A stretch of DNA of 64,000 bases from Neckera pumila (lineage: Eukaryota; Streptophyta; Bryopsida; Hypnales; Neckeraceae): positions 22,802,913 to 22,866,912 of the forward strand of contig OZ018410.1 in the NCBI GenBank assembly GCA_963969595.1, in the 5' to 3' direction. This document shows positions 1 through 11,055 of this stretch, one piece after another. The notes under the pieces are model-generated. The model was not told where the DNA came from, made no database searches, and saw only the letters and a list, made by a program, of their open reading frames with translations. A program made the translations under genes and the position numbers. Position 1 is the stretch's first letter; each line of letters opens with the position of its first letter.

Positions 1-840
1 AGACTTATAAACATTTTTAGAAATGTGACCTTGCAAATATCATTGGTGTATATTCATTTTTCATCCAAAAGTAGGAACAAGACATTTTATATGGGTAGGT
101 TTTAGATTCACTTACTATACATTGGGAACCAACTTGAGTCTTCAAGTAAGCTCAAGTTGGCTCCCAATGTAGATAATGCATCCTCTACAAATTGCTACAA
201 ATCTTTCACAAAATTAGTAGATTCATTGAATAACTATAAAATATCAAGAACTACTCAATAGTTCTTATTTCTATATTTCTTTTGGGGAGGAAAAATTAGT
301 ACTAAATTGCATATTGATTAATCCCTTGACTAAACCCCTTTGCTAAAAAATTGAATAGAAATGGCAATTTTACTACAACTTCATTATATATGGCTTTTAT
401 ACACATTAGCACCAAAACAGTCTCTCATTGGTTGAAATCTCTCCAATAATCCTAAATCGACAAGACCTACTACTAAGGTACTTTGCCAAAAATGATCAAT
501 AGTTGCATTCTTCACTTCATCCACATGCCAATTTTAGGCCTCAACATCCTTACATTATTGGTCATTACACTAGTTCAGTGTGTATATAAGATCTTATTAG
601 AAATGCTATATTCACTGGATCTTGTTAACCTTGAAAAGTCTAAAAGGATATTTATTAATGTCCTCTAGATGATTTTATGAAGGTCTTTAGGTTGGAAAAA
701 CTATTTTTTCGTCCAAGTTTTTTTAGACAAGTTTCTTGAACTTATTTTCAAAGAATAGAGTTGAAATTTCACTCCTTGTGGGTTTTTTTCATCTTCCACA
801 AAAAAATATGGCAAATTCACAAATCACCACATTACAATAA
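1..840. other. AT-rich intergenic DNA
   Basis: I see no gene here. Short open frames (for example 483-668) lack family resemblance, splice context and coding-like composition. The only structured item is the hairpin at 119-170, listed separately. Confidence 0.6.
119..170. repeat. 20-bp stem hairpin
   Basis: The arm ACATTGGGAACCAACTTGAG (119-138) pairs with 151-170 at 19 of 20 positions, across a 12-nt loop. Such a fold could be a small foldback element or the core of a hairpin RNA. It is shorter than most plant miRNA precursors. Nothing around it resembles a gene. Confidence 0.6.
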
Positions 841-1144
841 ATGGCCAATTTCATTCAAATGGCGGTATTCCTGGTGCCATATTTTCCTTGTGCCATATTC
901 CTTGTGCCATTTTTTCAAACTGCCCACTCTAAACATTTAGAACTAATATAGATTTCAAACATCTAAGACTGTAGTCAATTTCAAACATCTAGGAGATTTA
1001 TAGATTTTAGACCAGACATTCTAAAAAATCTAGGACTAGTTTAGATTTTAGAATGTAGGAAAAATGTAGATTTTAGAACGGATGGTTTGAACTGAAATAC
1101 ATGCCATTATAACGGAATAATGCCATTTTAATGAAATTGGCCAT
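841..1144. mobile_element. MITE, ATGGCCAATTTCATT family
   Basis: This is a non-coding 304-bp element with terminal inverted repeats. The left end ATGGCCAATTTCATTCAAAT mirrors the right end, whose reverse complement reads ATGGCCAATTTCATTAAAAT. The similarity continues inward through a second GGC..ATTCC block. The flanks share AATA-like sequence, so a short target duplication is possible but unclear. The same terminus recurs at 20863-21025 and, in part, at 3945-4053, so this is a dispersed family. The superfamily is not recognised. Confidence 0.65.
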
Positions 1145-1625
1145 AATAGTGTATTTTGGCAATTGTTCTTTTTTCTTTGTCTCAATTTTAGCCAAAAATA
1201 TGAATTTAAGCTCAACCAATAAATGAAGCTTACCAAATCTAGTATTATTCCAATTTGGAAATTTGAAATAATCCTCAAAATTCAATATTTTATTGCAATT
1301 TGAACTATGGATCTATAACAAATGGAATATTAATTTTCTAATTTTAAAATGACATAGTAAATTTGTATGTATCACGATGTTCTACACAGTAAAACATACC
1401 TACAAAGAAGATTTCAGATTTTTGAAGCATATTTGATGCTTAATATGAGTTGTTTTTCACCATTTATTCATAAATTCACAGTGACTTTCATTTTTCCCTT
1501 AAAAAACTTGAAATTCATATGTAGGTGCAAATGGGAGTACACATTAATGAATATTTTATCCTTTTCACTTGATAGTGCAACATGCACCTTGGAATGTGGA
1601 TAAATTAGAGAAATCATCTATTTTT

Positions 1626-2343
1626 GGATAATTGCAAGAAAGACCCGTCCTATTTTCCGTCACATTGAGGATACCCTCTCTTGTCATTTGCTATAACTTT
1701 TGAAGCAAAAGTCTAATGAACATCAAATTTTTATTGGAGATGTCTAACTTTATTTTAATTAGATTCCTTATTTCTAAAAATTAAAAAAAATCATTTTACA
1801 TTTAAAAAGCATTTTTGTTAATTTGGCACACCGTAAGGTTTAGTGGGTTTTACTATGTTAGGAGTCCCCTAATTTAATGATTTGGAGCTGAAATTTTTAT
1901 GCTCTATTTGCATAGTAGAAAAGCATATTTACATCAAAGGAAATGGAAAAATATATTATTTTATGTCCTCCACATTAGTGCAAACAACACTCCCATTGTG
2001 TGCAATTTTTGAACAATGAAGATGGTTCTAAGATCAGCCTTTTGGTGAAATCTCATCACTATAAACTCTTTCCAAATGGCCAATTTTTTTGTTTTAAAAA
2101 AAATTCTTTTCCTACTTTTTACAAATTCAAACGTGTAACTACAGTGCAAGTACCTATTTACATGAGATTTTGCATTTTTCTAGTTCTCCTACTTAGAGAA
2201 TTTTTTAATGCTTTTTTTTCTTAAAGGTGTATACATTAAGCATTTTTTCACATTTTTTTGTTTATAAAGCACTCCCCGAAAGAAAAAATTGAGTACTATG
2301 CAATATGCTACAAAAAATGCATGGTCTTTCTTGCAATGACCCC
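1626..2343. mobile_element. TIR element, 4-bp TSD family, copy 1
   Basis: This roughly 718-bp non-coding element has a degraded terminus, GGATAATTGCAAGAAAGACC, at the left. The inverted counterpart GGTCTTTCTTGCAATGACCC lies at the right, flanked by TTTT on both sides (an extra C on the right). Its interior aligns along most of its length with the element at 49014-49746. Shared blocks include AACTTTTGAAGCA and TTTTTATTGGAGAT. It is the most decayed of four copies in the window. No transposase is visible, so it is non-autonomous. Confidence 0.75.
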
Positions 2344-3944
2344 TTTTCTCATCCATGCATTTATCAAATATATGCTTCATCCATGAGATTATCTAAATTT
2401 AATAAAGCTTATCTACAACTAGATGAAAATAAAAAAATTTGAAATGTTTTTGGCAATAATCTCATACAACATTTTCCTCCTAGTGTAAAGGTAGCTAGCT
2501 TAGAAATGAAGTGCGATTAGCAAACTTTTGCCAACAAAAAACACATTAGCATATGGAAAGTTGGCCTTTGAAGTTTAACTAATTGGAATAGGGTTAATCC
2601 TTAAACAACATGCCAAACTTTTGGGGCTTGGTTTTGAGAAATTGTTGATAAAATCTTTTTTGCATTCTTTTTTGGGAATGTTTCAACCTACTAGACCTAC
2701 TTCAATAGTGAATATGACTTGCTAAGTGGCACTACATTTAGGTTGCAAAGCAAAAGCAATATTCACTTTTGCATGCCCTAATTGAATAATTTAAGGCAAG
2801 CAACCAAACCTATACTATGCATGAAGGAGATCTTTGATTCTCCCATAGATTGCCTATCAAGTAAGGGAATGTCATTTAAGGATCACTTAAATGTGTGTCC
2901 ATCCAAATCAAACATGACTATCACCACTTAGAAAGTTAGGGCACTCCCAATCCACTTTGCCAAATTCTAACTTTTCACCGGTTTTTATCGTTGGAAGTGC
3001 ATCCCAAAGTATTTTGAATAGGTACAAGAAAACTCATTCAAATTTAGACATGGGACAATGAAAAAACTCTGCTTCAAACCTAAGTAAGAGACAAAAATTG
3101 TAAAGGATTTGAAAAATCAAAGTCAATGTTACCCAATTAAGCACACCTTTTTCACTCCTGAAATGTATGCGGTCCACCCCCCAAAAATACATATGACCAC
3201 CTTCGGAATATTGGCGTGGCTGACACCAACAACAATCTCATTCAAGTGCCAAACAGTCAAGCTTATAGTTGTATGACGAGAGGGGAGAGTAGTTTCGCAT
3301 CAATGGCCTTTGATCCGGTGGACATCAGCTCATTGTCATTACGAAACACTTTATTCACACCGGCCTTCTTTGAAGATTGGAGTTTCTATCTATCTATCTA
3401 TATGACGAGCCTCTTGTGGAGATAAAGCCCAAGATGAATATGTTATTGGTGTAGGTTTGTTGTAGTCAGCTAGTGAGTCCAGATCAGGGTTTTGATCAGG
3501 GTTTTGCATTTAGTTCTTTTCTAAGCACCGCAGTCTGAATGCCAATTTGGGCATATTCCAATACTTTGGTGCGGTTCAGGGCGGGGAGCCTAAACCCCAA
3601 ATCTATATCTGTCTTAGTTTGTGGCCTGAAACTATACCTCTCTAAAGATGGATGTCACAATTTTTGGCTATGCTCATCAATTGACTTTCTAGGGTACAAT
3701 CATCACCTTTCTATCATCTTCTTGATGATACGCAAGTGACTCACAAAGTCGTGCATTGTGATGTAGGTAACCCATTGATTGCAAGCATGCCAAATTTCAG
3801 AGGTGTCAACTCACAATACCAAGGTAGGTGTTTTCTTAACTTTTCTAATCCATAAGAAGGACCCACTTTTCTTTTTATTATGAAGGTTATAATGTCACAA
3901 TAGAAAAGAAGACATTGAGATTGAATGGGGTAATCCATGACAGC
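2344..3944. other. Intergenic DNA, no recognisable gene
   Basis: There is no gene I can support. A somewhat GC-richer stretch at 3216-3425 has a 69-codon open frame ending in a short CTAT microsatellite (about 3388-3404), without family resemblance. At 3480-3506 a GATCAGGGTTTT unit is tandemly doubled. A block at about 3570-3685 resembles 44630-44715 (shared TTAGTTTGTGG and GATGTCACAA), so it is part of a dispersed repeat. Confidence 0.5.
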
Positions 3945-4053
3945 GTGCCATTTTGACCATCTAGGATAGGTATAGATTTTAGAATGGGTGGTTTGAACTA
4001 CAATTGTGCCAAAGTTTAAGAATGGTGCCATTTTAATGAAATTTTCCATTTGA
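3945..4053. mobile_element. Partial MITE, ATGGCCAATTTCATT family
   Basis: The right end GCCATTTTAATGAAATTTTCC and the adjacent GGTGGTTTGAACT block match the right part of the element at 841-1144. The left terminus is not clear, so this is a truncated or rearranged copy. Confidence 0.45.
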
Positions 4054-4600
4054 GGAGTTAAATGTATTATTTTTATATCAGTCATATTGACTACCTCTGT
4101 CTCACTAAAAAGCTCCTTATTTTATCTCATGTTTTTCTTATACTAATTTCATTGACCATGTTGTAAAATGTACAGTTTAGAATGGTCTAAATTTTATAGT
4201 ACCACAATCCGTGAAGAACATTGTATTTGTTCAATGCAACCAAAATAAAAATCGGACCCAAGCAAGCTTCCAATATGCGTACTCAAAACTACTAAAAAAA
4301 CAGGAGATAAAATCAGGAGTTTTCTAGTGGGACAGAGGTAGTAATAGTTTTGGGCACTCAAAAGTCATTTTAAAAATTGATAATAAGAGAATGTTCTCAA
4401 ACAAGGGGAACCATTCACCACTTAACTACTTTATTGAGCATTCAATCAATTGCCATTTAATTACATATGGACGTTGCAAACCTTGATCACATTGCAAACC
4501 ATGATCACATACGTTTTCATAAGAAATCAAGTTTGAAGTATGTACTGTAGCTTATTTTGCTCTAACTTCTTGAAACCGCTGTCCCCTGCGTGGTGGAGAA

Positions 4601-5606
4601 GATTCGTGGTGGAGAAGATGAAAAATTGGACGCGCTGTGGTGGAAAGCGCTCCCACATCCACATGGTCCCTCTGAGCGAGCATTCAGCGGCGGCCTTGCC
4701 GTCCCGCTCTCGCTTCGATTGGGACCTCCACAACCACTGGACTGTGCCCACGACGGAGTTGAATACAATTCTTACAACCAGTGGCCAACTCTACAACTTG
4801 TTCTCAGCCAATTGCTGGAGTTCTGCAACAAACACTGTTGAGAACGTGCTGGGCCTTTGGTTGTGCCATTCGCTTAGTATGCGCGATTTCAAGGCATTGC
4901 AAGGCTGTATGGAAGCACTGGAGCAACTGGAAACGGTGAAGCGTCCCTTGCCTGTGGATGTTTTCGGTTTCCTCCTTTGGCCGGCGCTCACTCCAGGCAA
5001 AAACCACGACGAAAACCGCGACACTTTGCGCAGAATCGACAATTGGTGCAATCGTCGTTCTGTTAAATTGCCGTCATCCTGCGCCTCAAATTGTGACACT
5101 GTTGAGGCCGTGCTGAACCTTTGCTTGCGCCATTCGCAAATTTCTGAGAAAAATTGTGACACTGTTGAGATTGTGCTGTACCTTTGCTTGCGCCATTCAT
5201 GCACAATCTCGAGTTGGCGCGAGGTTGTGAGAAATCACTGTAGCAATTGGAAACGGTGGAACTTCCCTTACCTCGTGATGTTCTCCGTCTCATCTACAAG
5301 CCGCTCAGTCACCAAAACCGTGACTTTCAGTGCAAGATCAACAATTTGTTGAATCGTCTCACACGTTGTCGTGTTGAATTGGAGCCATCCGATGCCAGAA
5401 ATTGTGAACCAAATTGTGGACCAAATTGTGACATTGCTGGGGCCGTGCTGTACCTTCGCTTGCGCCATGCGCTAAGAATGGACAATCTCGAGTTGGCGCG
5501 AGGTTATGAGGAAGCACTGCAACAACTGGAAACGGTGAAACGTCCCTTCCCTCGTAAGGTTCTCTGTCTCCGATTTTCATGGTCAAATAAATTCGGCCTG
5601 GACTAA
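4601..5606 (+). pseudogene. Decayed helical-repeat gene, copy A (5'-truncated)
   Basis: Unrecognised gene, homologous at about 90-95% by eye to 14617-15600. Copy A starts inside the copy B frame at VVEKMKNW, and a 15-bp tandem duplication (GTGGTGGAGAAGAT) marks the breakpoint. The frame runs from 4601 through a YNLFSANCW segment (about 4795-4821), then into tandem units of roughly 86 residues built on E-A-V-L-Y-L..LRH, LE-A-R-G-C-E-E-A-L-Q-Q-L-E-T-V and F-P-R-E-V-L blocks. A small deletion near 5197 shifts the frame; the coding sense resumes at 5205-5606 in another frame. A CAG to TAG stop lies at about 5242. The repeats look alpha-helical. The product and its role are unknown. The frameshift and missing N-terminus make it a pseudogene. 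An expressed spliced form is unlikely but not excluded. Confidence 0.6.
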
Positions 5607-5888
5607 TAGTGTTTTTTGTGAAACAAATTGTGTGCACCTATCTTAGTGGGAGCAAAGCTTTTCTTGACAGGGTTTGTCCTATGAAGTTTACCCAGGTGGT
5701 CTAGTTTTCAATGCTGGCTTTTAGACTTGGTTTCTAACCACTTACAAATAAAGAATTTGTGATTTCATTTGGTGTATCGTTTGTATCAACCTGTGGATGG
5801 TTTGTTTAATCGTTGTAATGCTACAGCAGTCAAAGTATTGGTCAGTGGATGACTTTCAAGATTATTTTCACTACAGATGAAGAATGCA
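5577..5888 (+). repeat. 3' flank shared by copies A and B (A side)
   Basis: Downstream of the copy A frame, about 310 bp match 16127-16456 closely, starting at TCATGGTCAAATAA and ending at GATGAAGAATGCA. Beyond that the two loci diverge abruptly. The duplicated unit therefore includes the 3' non-coding region and has a sharp right border. Relative to copy B, copy A lacks the DNA equivalent to about 15600-16126. Confidence 0.75.
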
Positions 5889-6006
5889 GTATAGAGGGAA
5901 ACAATGAAAACCTCAACAAGTGCAATTCAAATTTAGCTTGTAACAGTGGCATGCAGATTCTGTTCAGGGCACAAATATTCAAAGAAGTAAAAAAAGCGGT
6001 TTAGCA

Positions 6007-6437
6007 TCAAAGATTTGTGCTTACCTGATGAGGGCTCGGTAGTATGTGTTGAGTCAATTTTGGATGTACATGCCGAATGCCACTCCTAGAAGTCTTGAAG
6101 ATTGCGGTGTAGCCTTTGTGAGAAACGCCAAAACGATCACATATTGTGAGCATTTCATGGGGACCGACCTCAGCACGGATTGACTTCAAGGCTTCGTTGG
6201 CAATCTCAGTAGTTGTTGCACTCAATTTAGGGACTGCCATCATAGATGCAGCCTCTCCTTTGTCAAAATGCCAGCAAATACCGCAACTGTTGACTTCTGA
6301 ATACTAGTGGGACCGCAAATTCGTTTCCGTGCTCCTGTACTTGCATTAGTATTACAAATGGTTGTCACTGTGTTTGGTTGAAGGAGGTATCTGCCACAAT
6401 AATCAGGAGATATATGAGATATGCCAATAAAAAACAA
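6007..6437 (-). CDS. Unknown protein segment with CDRFGVS motif
   Basis: I do not recognise the gene with certainty. Two minus-strand open stretches lie end to end in different frames: about 6400-6240 (YLLQPNTVTT.. ARKRICG) and about 6290-6007, which contains AVPKLSATTTEIANEAL, then LTICDRFGVSHKGYTAIF. The second ends at a good donor (CAG then GTAAGC, near 6025), so it looks like an exon of a spliced gene. The D-R-F-G-V-S segment after a short helix resembles motifs seen in transposon-derived animal proteins; that link is from memory and weak. The change of frame means either an intron or a frameshift. It probably belongs with the coiled-coil frame upstream at 6522-7430. Confidence 0.35.
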
Positions 6438-6521
6438 AGAGGATGACCTTAAGACACAACCTCATCAATCATAGGTGCATAACATCCAATTCAGATAGAG
6501 AAAGTGCATGTCATTTAGAGA

Positions 6522-7430
6522 TTATCTAACCGCTTGCTTCACTTGACGTGCATGCCTTCCTTTCAACGACAGATCGCTCAAATCCTTCCTCTTCCGCTTG
6601 GTTGGTAGCTGAATGAAAGAATTTTTCATTAAACGAGCATACTTCAGCTGCAATTGCGCCAAGTCATTCTTGGTTTTTAATAGTTCAAGATGGAGATCTT
6701 GAAGTTGATCTCTATGACAAATCTCTATGCACTTGATTTTTTCTATATTAGTAGCTATCAAAGCATTCACCTCTGCACTGGTTTCTTCAATGTGCCTATT
6801 TTTGTCCTCACAGTGTCCAGCTATCTCGAATTTCAAATGTCTAATTTGCTCCTCATGTTGAATTTCCAAATCATGCAAATGAAATAGCACAGAAGACACT
6901 TGCGATTTAGAAGATGCTAAAGCATTGTGCAGTGCACTCCTGTCGGCATGCAGTTGTAGAATATTCACATTGTGCTCTACTGTGGATTCATGTAATTGTT
7001 GAGTTAATTTGGAGCATCGCAACATATAATCCCTCAAGTAGCCATCAATCCCATTCTGCAAAGCTTGGACGTAACCATAGAAGCCGGTTAGTCCATCACC
7101 AAGAAAGCACAAGAATGATTTCAAGTCATGGAATTTGGGAGGTGTTCGGGTAACTGAGTGTTCTGGATAAATCTGACCATTGAGCCACAAGTCTATATTG
7201 CAATTCCCTACCAAACGCAGAGCTGGAAAGTCTACTCTGGAAGGTTGATTGATACATTTTTGGCCTCTGCAAAATATTGGTCTATATTTTGCCGGAAGGA
7301 TACAACTGGGAGTGTAGGTACCGGCAGTTCTATAAGTATTTGTTGCATCATGCAACGCCATAACTAATACTCCGTACTTGTCAACAAAGCTACAAACTAA
7401 GGGCTTCACGCATTTTAACTTAGATCACAC
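6522..7430 (-). CDS. Coiled-coil protein of unknown function
   Basis: Unrecognised protein. An open frame of about 300 codons ends with a stop at 6522. It has no ATG at its left edge: the frame is open from about 7424, just after an AG that could be a splice acceptor, so an upstream exon is likely. The first 130 residues are Cys- and aromatic-containing (CRGQKC, LVGNCNIDLWL). The next 140 are strongly heptad-like (LHDLEIQHEEQIRHLKFEI..., LQDLHLELLKTKNDLAQLQL), indicating a coiled coil. The C-terminus is basic, with a nuclear-localisation-like TKRKRKD. It reads away from the plus-strand gene at 11056, between the two duplicated pseudogenes. It may be a gene of a large mobile element or a lineage-specific nuclear protein. 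Confidence 0.45.
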
Positions 7431-8608
7431 ACTCTACTAACAATGACGATTCAAATTGCTGCAATACAATGCCCCTGCCACTCCAAGAGATCAATGCAAC
7501 TGAGATCAATGAAAGACTGGAAGTGATTGATACAACAACTACAACAAATGCAAGATTTGAACTCTGAATGGCAACAACGATCATCATTGTTGCGGTTTGC
7601 TGTGGTCTTCTGTGAGAGATCTATGCAGCTATATTGATAAAAAGTAACTGCAATGGCGGATTCATCACTCAGTGTTGACAACATCGTTACATCAATAGTG
7701 TCAAAACAAGAATAATGCATGAATTTATGGTTTCAAAGACAGTTGCTAAGTCCTTAGCCAATTTTTCATGATCAATTACTTAGGTGCATTCAGTCAATGT
7801 AAAACCTAAAAACATGCATGCTTGGTTGAGCACGATTCCAAAGCAGTACATGGCTGAGGTCAAGATTGACTCATCACCAAATAAGTACAGTTAATTGAAT
7901 AGTAACTATTGCTTGTTTGTGGTTAATAACCGGCCTAGTATGTAATAAGTCCAATGTTCAGGTAGGTGCAATTTTACACTTGCGGGCACTTGACTGAATT
8001 GAGTTCATCCATCGAGCTCCAAGAAGACAAGCAAATAGTGATGCGGAGGGGCGGGAAAAGATTATCTTTGTCATGTTCTTGCCTCTGTCAATACACCTGT
8101 ATGTTTGAATATAAGTTCTCCCTCTTTAATTACTCTTGCAACTCGGATATTTATTGTAGTTAAATGCATGGTAACTAAATCTCCTTGGCTACCACACTGT
8201 TTCATCATGGAATTAGGCCTATAACATGTAGAATGTTGTGCTATAGTGGAGTAACAAGGACGTCCTAATTAAGGAGGGAAATTTGACATGGAGGCGGGAA
8301 ACATTTTAAATGGCAAATTTATATATGGCTTAATATAATGGCTAGAAACCATCATGCAAGAGAGTGATTGCCTCTTCAAACGATGGCGGGAATAAATGAC
8401 ATGGATGTGGGAACCAATTTGGTTGGTTGCTTCAATAAACAAATTTTAGATATAAGTTTACAATTTAAGAATGTTTACGGTTCTGTGGTACCATGACTTT
8501 CAAGGACGGATTTTGGGTCTAGCCACTGTGTTAGTACTCAGCAAGACTGTTGAACCTCAGCCGGTTTGCTATCATTTTGAATTCAGTTCTGTTGACTCAA
8601 TGTGTTCA
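7431..8608. other. Intergenic DNA
   Basis: No supported gene. Short frames at 7451-7720 (minus) and 7966-8163 (plus) are Ser/Cys-rich or low-information and lack homology I can recognise. The first 300 bp may hold the missing 5' exon or promoter of the minus-strand coiled-coil gene. Confidence 0.45.
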
Positions 8609-8693
8609 GGGTTTACTATAGGGTTTAGGACTTAGATTTGGGTTTAGGATATTGTTTTAGAGTCTAGGATTTAGGGATGTCTTTAGGGTTTTG
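8609..8693 (+). repeat. Degenerate telomere-type repeat
   Basis: Several GGGTTTA, GGTTTAGGA and TTTAGGG words cluster within 85 bp, separated by diverged bases. The plant telomere unit is TTTAGGG, so this may be a short, decayed interstitial telomeric tract. It is too degraded to prove origin. Confidence 0.4.
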
Positions 8694-10120
8694 GAATGAT
8701 ACGACATCTTCATTTATTTGATGACCAACATTCATCCATGTTGATGGATTTTCATCTAAAATGGTTTAAAGAGTAGGGAACAAAAATTAAAATTAAACAA
8801 CTTAATGTGTCTAGCTTAAGAGGATGTTAAATTGAAAATTGTCAAAATATCAACATGAAGTGTTACCTTGAGACCCAAAGTTTAGGGTCCACAAGTCCCA
8901 GCAGGCTTAGTTGTTCAAGTTCTTTCATTGATCTTCATCATAGTTCTCTTGATTAATTCACTTTAGTGAATGTACATGTTTTAAATATTATAATAACTTC
9001 TTAAATCTAAGGATATGTGCGGTAATTCAAATTTGAAGTCCACTTTACTGTTGGATATTAATTAGCATTTGGTTATTTTTGGTACTTATGATACTCAAAT
9101 TCATATGGAGTGAATCCAAGAGCAATGAATGTAGTGATTGAGGCTGAGTATAAAGGTGACTTAAATACTTGTGGCTTGTCATTGAAGGTCTTCAACATAT
9201 TACAACAAATTTTTCCATATATTGTCACTCTCAAGTATTGTAATTGTATTTTGATTATATCATGTTCCTTGTGAATCATATGTATAAGGATTTATACAAT
9301 TTTTGGATTTAAGGTGTAAGAAAATAGAAATCTAACTACCAATAGGTGTAATTCAAAAATTGTTGTTAGCATCTATTGGTTTGTATACTGTAATCAACAT
9401 AAAAGTCATATGTTTTGTTGTCACACTATGAACTCTATTAATTGTTGGTGAGGCAACATTATACAATTGGCACTATTAGTCTTTTTTAAATCTTGTTTAT
9501 CAATATATGATTGAAGCGTACAATCAATATATACAAAATACAAAGAGTGTGATGAAATTTCTATGTTTTGGGTACAAACCAGATTTCCTAATTCTTGAAT
9601 TTTATATTGTATTTGATCATTTTTTGTTAAAATTTATTCTCTAATTGACTTTTTTATCATTTGTTTCACTAAAAAGATTATTGTTTCATATGGTTCAATT
9701 GTATTTTAGTTATACATTAATAAATTGATTAAGCTAAAACAATTTTTTTCTATTATTTGCTAGTTTGAAACCCCAAATCAATTATTTTAAGCCATAAATG
9801 GAATAAATAACTTATATAAATACCATCTGATAGGCCTACTAAATGCAAAATGGAAAGGTCATTTAGATTACACATTTATGCCATATCCAAAAATGTAAAG
9901 ACAAGTTTGTAACTCTAAAATATTTAGCATATTAATCTCTTGAGGACTAAACTGATTTTAGCAATTCTGGAACTTGAATAGGGTGGTCATATTTGGAGCT
10001 ACTTCGGAAGAATATGAGGAAGGAAATCACTATTGGGTGCTAGATAGAAAGTTTAAATTTATCTTTTTCTTCATTAGTTTGCAAAAGTATTCATTTTCTA
10101 GTAACACTTCAAATACAAGA
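8694..10120. other. AT-rich intergenic DNA
   Basis: I see no gene, RNA or clear repeat in this stretch. Open frames are short and composition-driven. Confidence 0.55.
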
Positions 10121-10322
10121 GTTTGGGGCGGCCAAAACATGGGAAATTTGGGCCCAAACCTGGAGAATTTGGGGCCAAAATATGAAAAGTTTGGGGCCGA
10201 AACATGGGAAGTTTGGACTCAAACCTAGAGAGTTTGGGGCCGAAACATGGGAAGTTTGGGCCCAAATCTAGAAAATTTGGGGTCGAAACCTGAGAAGTTT
10301 GGGCTCAAATCTGAAGAGTTTA
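10121..10322. repeat. Minisatellite of alternating 22-bp subunits
   Basis: About nine units follow one another. Two subunit types alternate: GTTTGGGGCCGAAACATGGG-type and GTTTGGGCCCAAACCTAGAG-type. The higher-order period is therefore about 44 bp. The array is markedly richer in GC than its AT-rich surroundings. It ends at TGAAGAGTTTAG. Confidence 0.85.
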
Positions 10323-11055
10323 GAACTATGTGATAATTTCTTACTGAATTTGAAATTACTTAAGATTTTTCCATTCATTAATTATAATTGTAGATTGTGG
10401 TGCAAATTGTTCCACAAACTTGATTTTAGCCTCTAAGGCCTATAAATTAGGTAGAATATCATCACAATTTTTTCATAGCCTTAATTATTTAGATATGTTC
10501 TTACACAATCACAACAACATTAATTCAGAAATGACTACCATCTTCAGTTTAATTCATTTATTGTTGAAATTTAAAGACATTAACAAGTGGCTTGTGGTAG
10601 TGACTTCATTGCAAGTCCACTGTAGCACCACATCACGTCACTAAACCCATCGTTGTTACCATGGCTAATACCATGCCTCCCCAGAGAACAGAACTCTCAC
10701 GAATAATCCTAATTGGATCCTAGGCTGACCTCTTACCGAGCCACGTGGCCCCTCTCCTAAGGCTGCCTCACAGTCACCCTAGCCATGCAACTTTCTAGAG
10801 ATGGATGAGTCTTCTGCAATCAGCTAAGTCTATGTTGCTTGAGTCTCAATCCATTCTGAGAGCTTCCAGTAAGTCCGCCTGAGTGAGATTGTGAGTGAGC
10901 ATACAATGAATCCGCGCATTCAAAGTGCAATGAGCAAGTTCGAGTTTGTGAATTCATTGTATTATCAGCTTGAGTTTGCAGAATCGAACTAAATACCAAA
11001 GCAGTGAGTGTGGAAGCCTATTTTTTATTTGTGAATTAATCACTGTGCTTCCAGT
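10323..11055. other. Intergenic / possible 5' region of the 11-kb gene
   Basis: 10323-10640 is AT-rich with nothing recognisable. From about 10650 the sequence becomes GC-richer and more complex (GCCACGTGGCCCC near 10741). It could hold the promoter or 5' exons of the plus-strand gene starting at 11056, but I cannot define them. Confidence 0.35.

Noticed and set aside
7451..7720. 89-codon Cys/Ser-rich frame as a gene
   Set aside because: Composition reflects repeated GCA/TGT-like codons; no splice support or known motif.
9974..10228. 84-codon frame over the minisatellite as a repeat protein
   Set aside because: The repeated peptide is only a by-product of the tandem array, and the frame ends within it.
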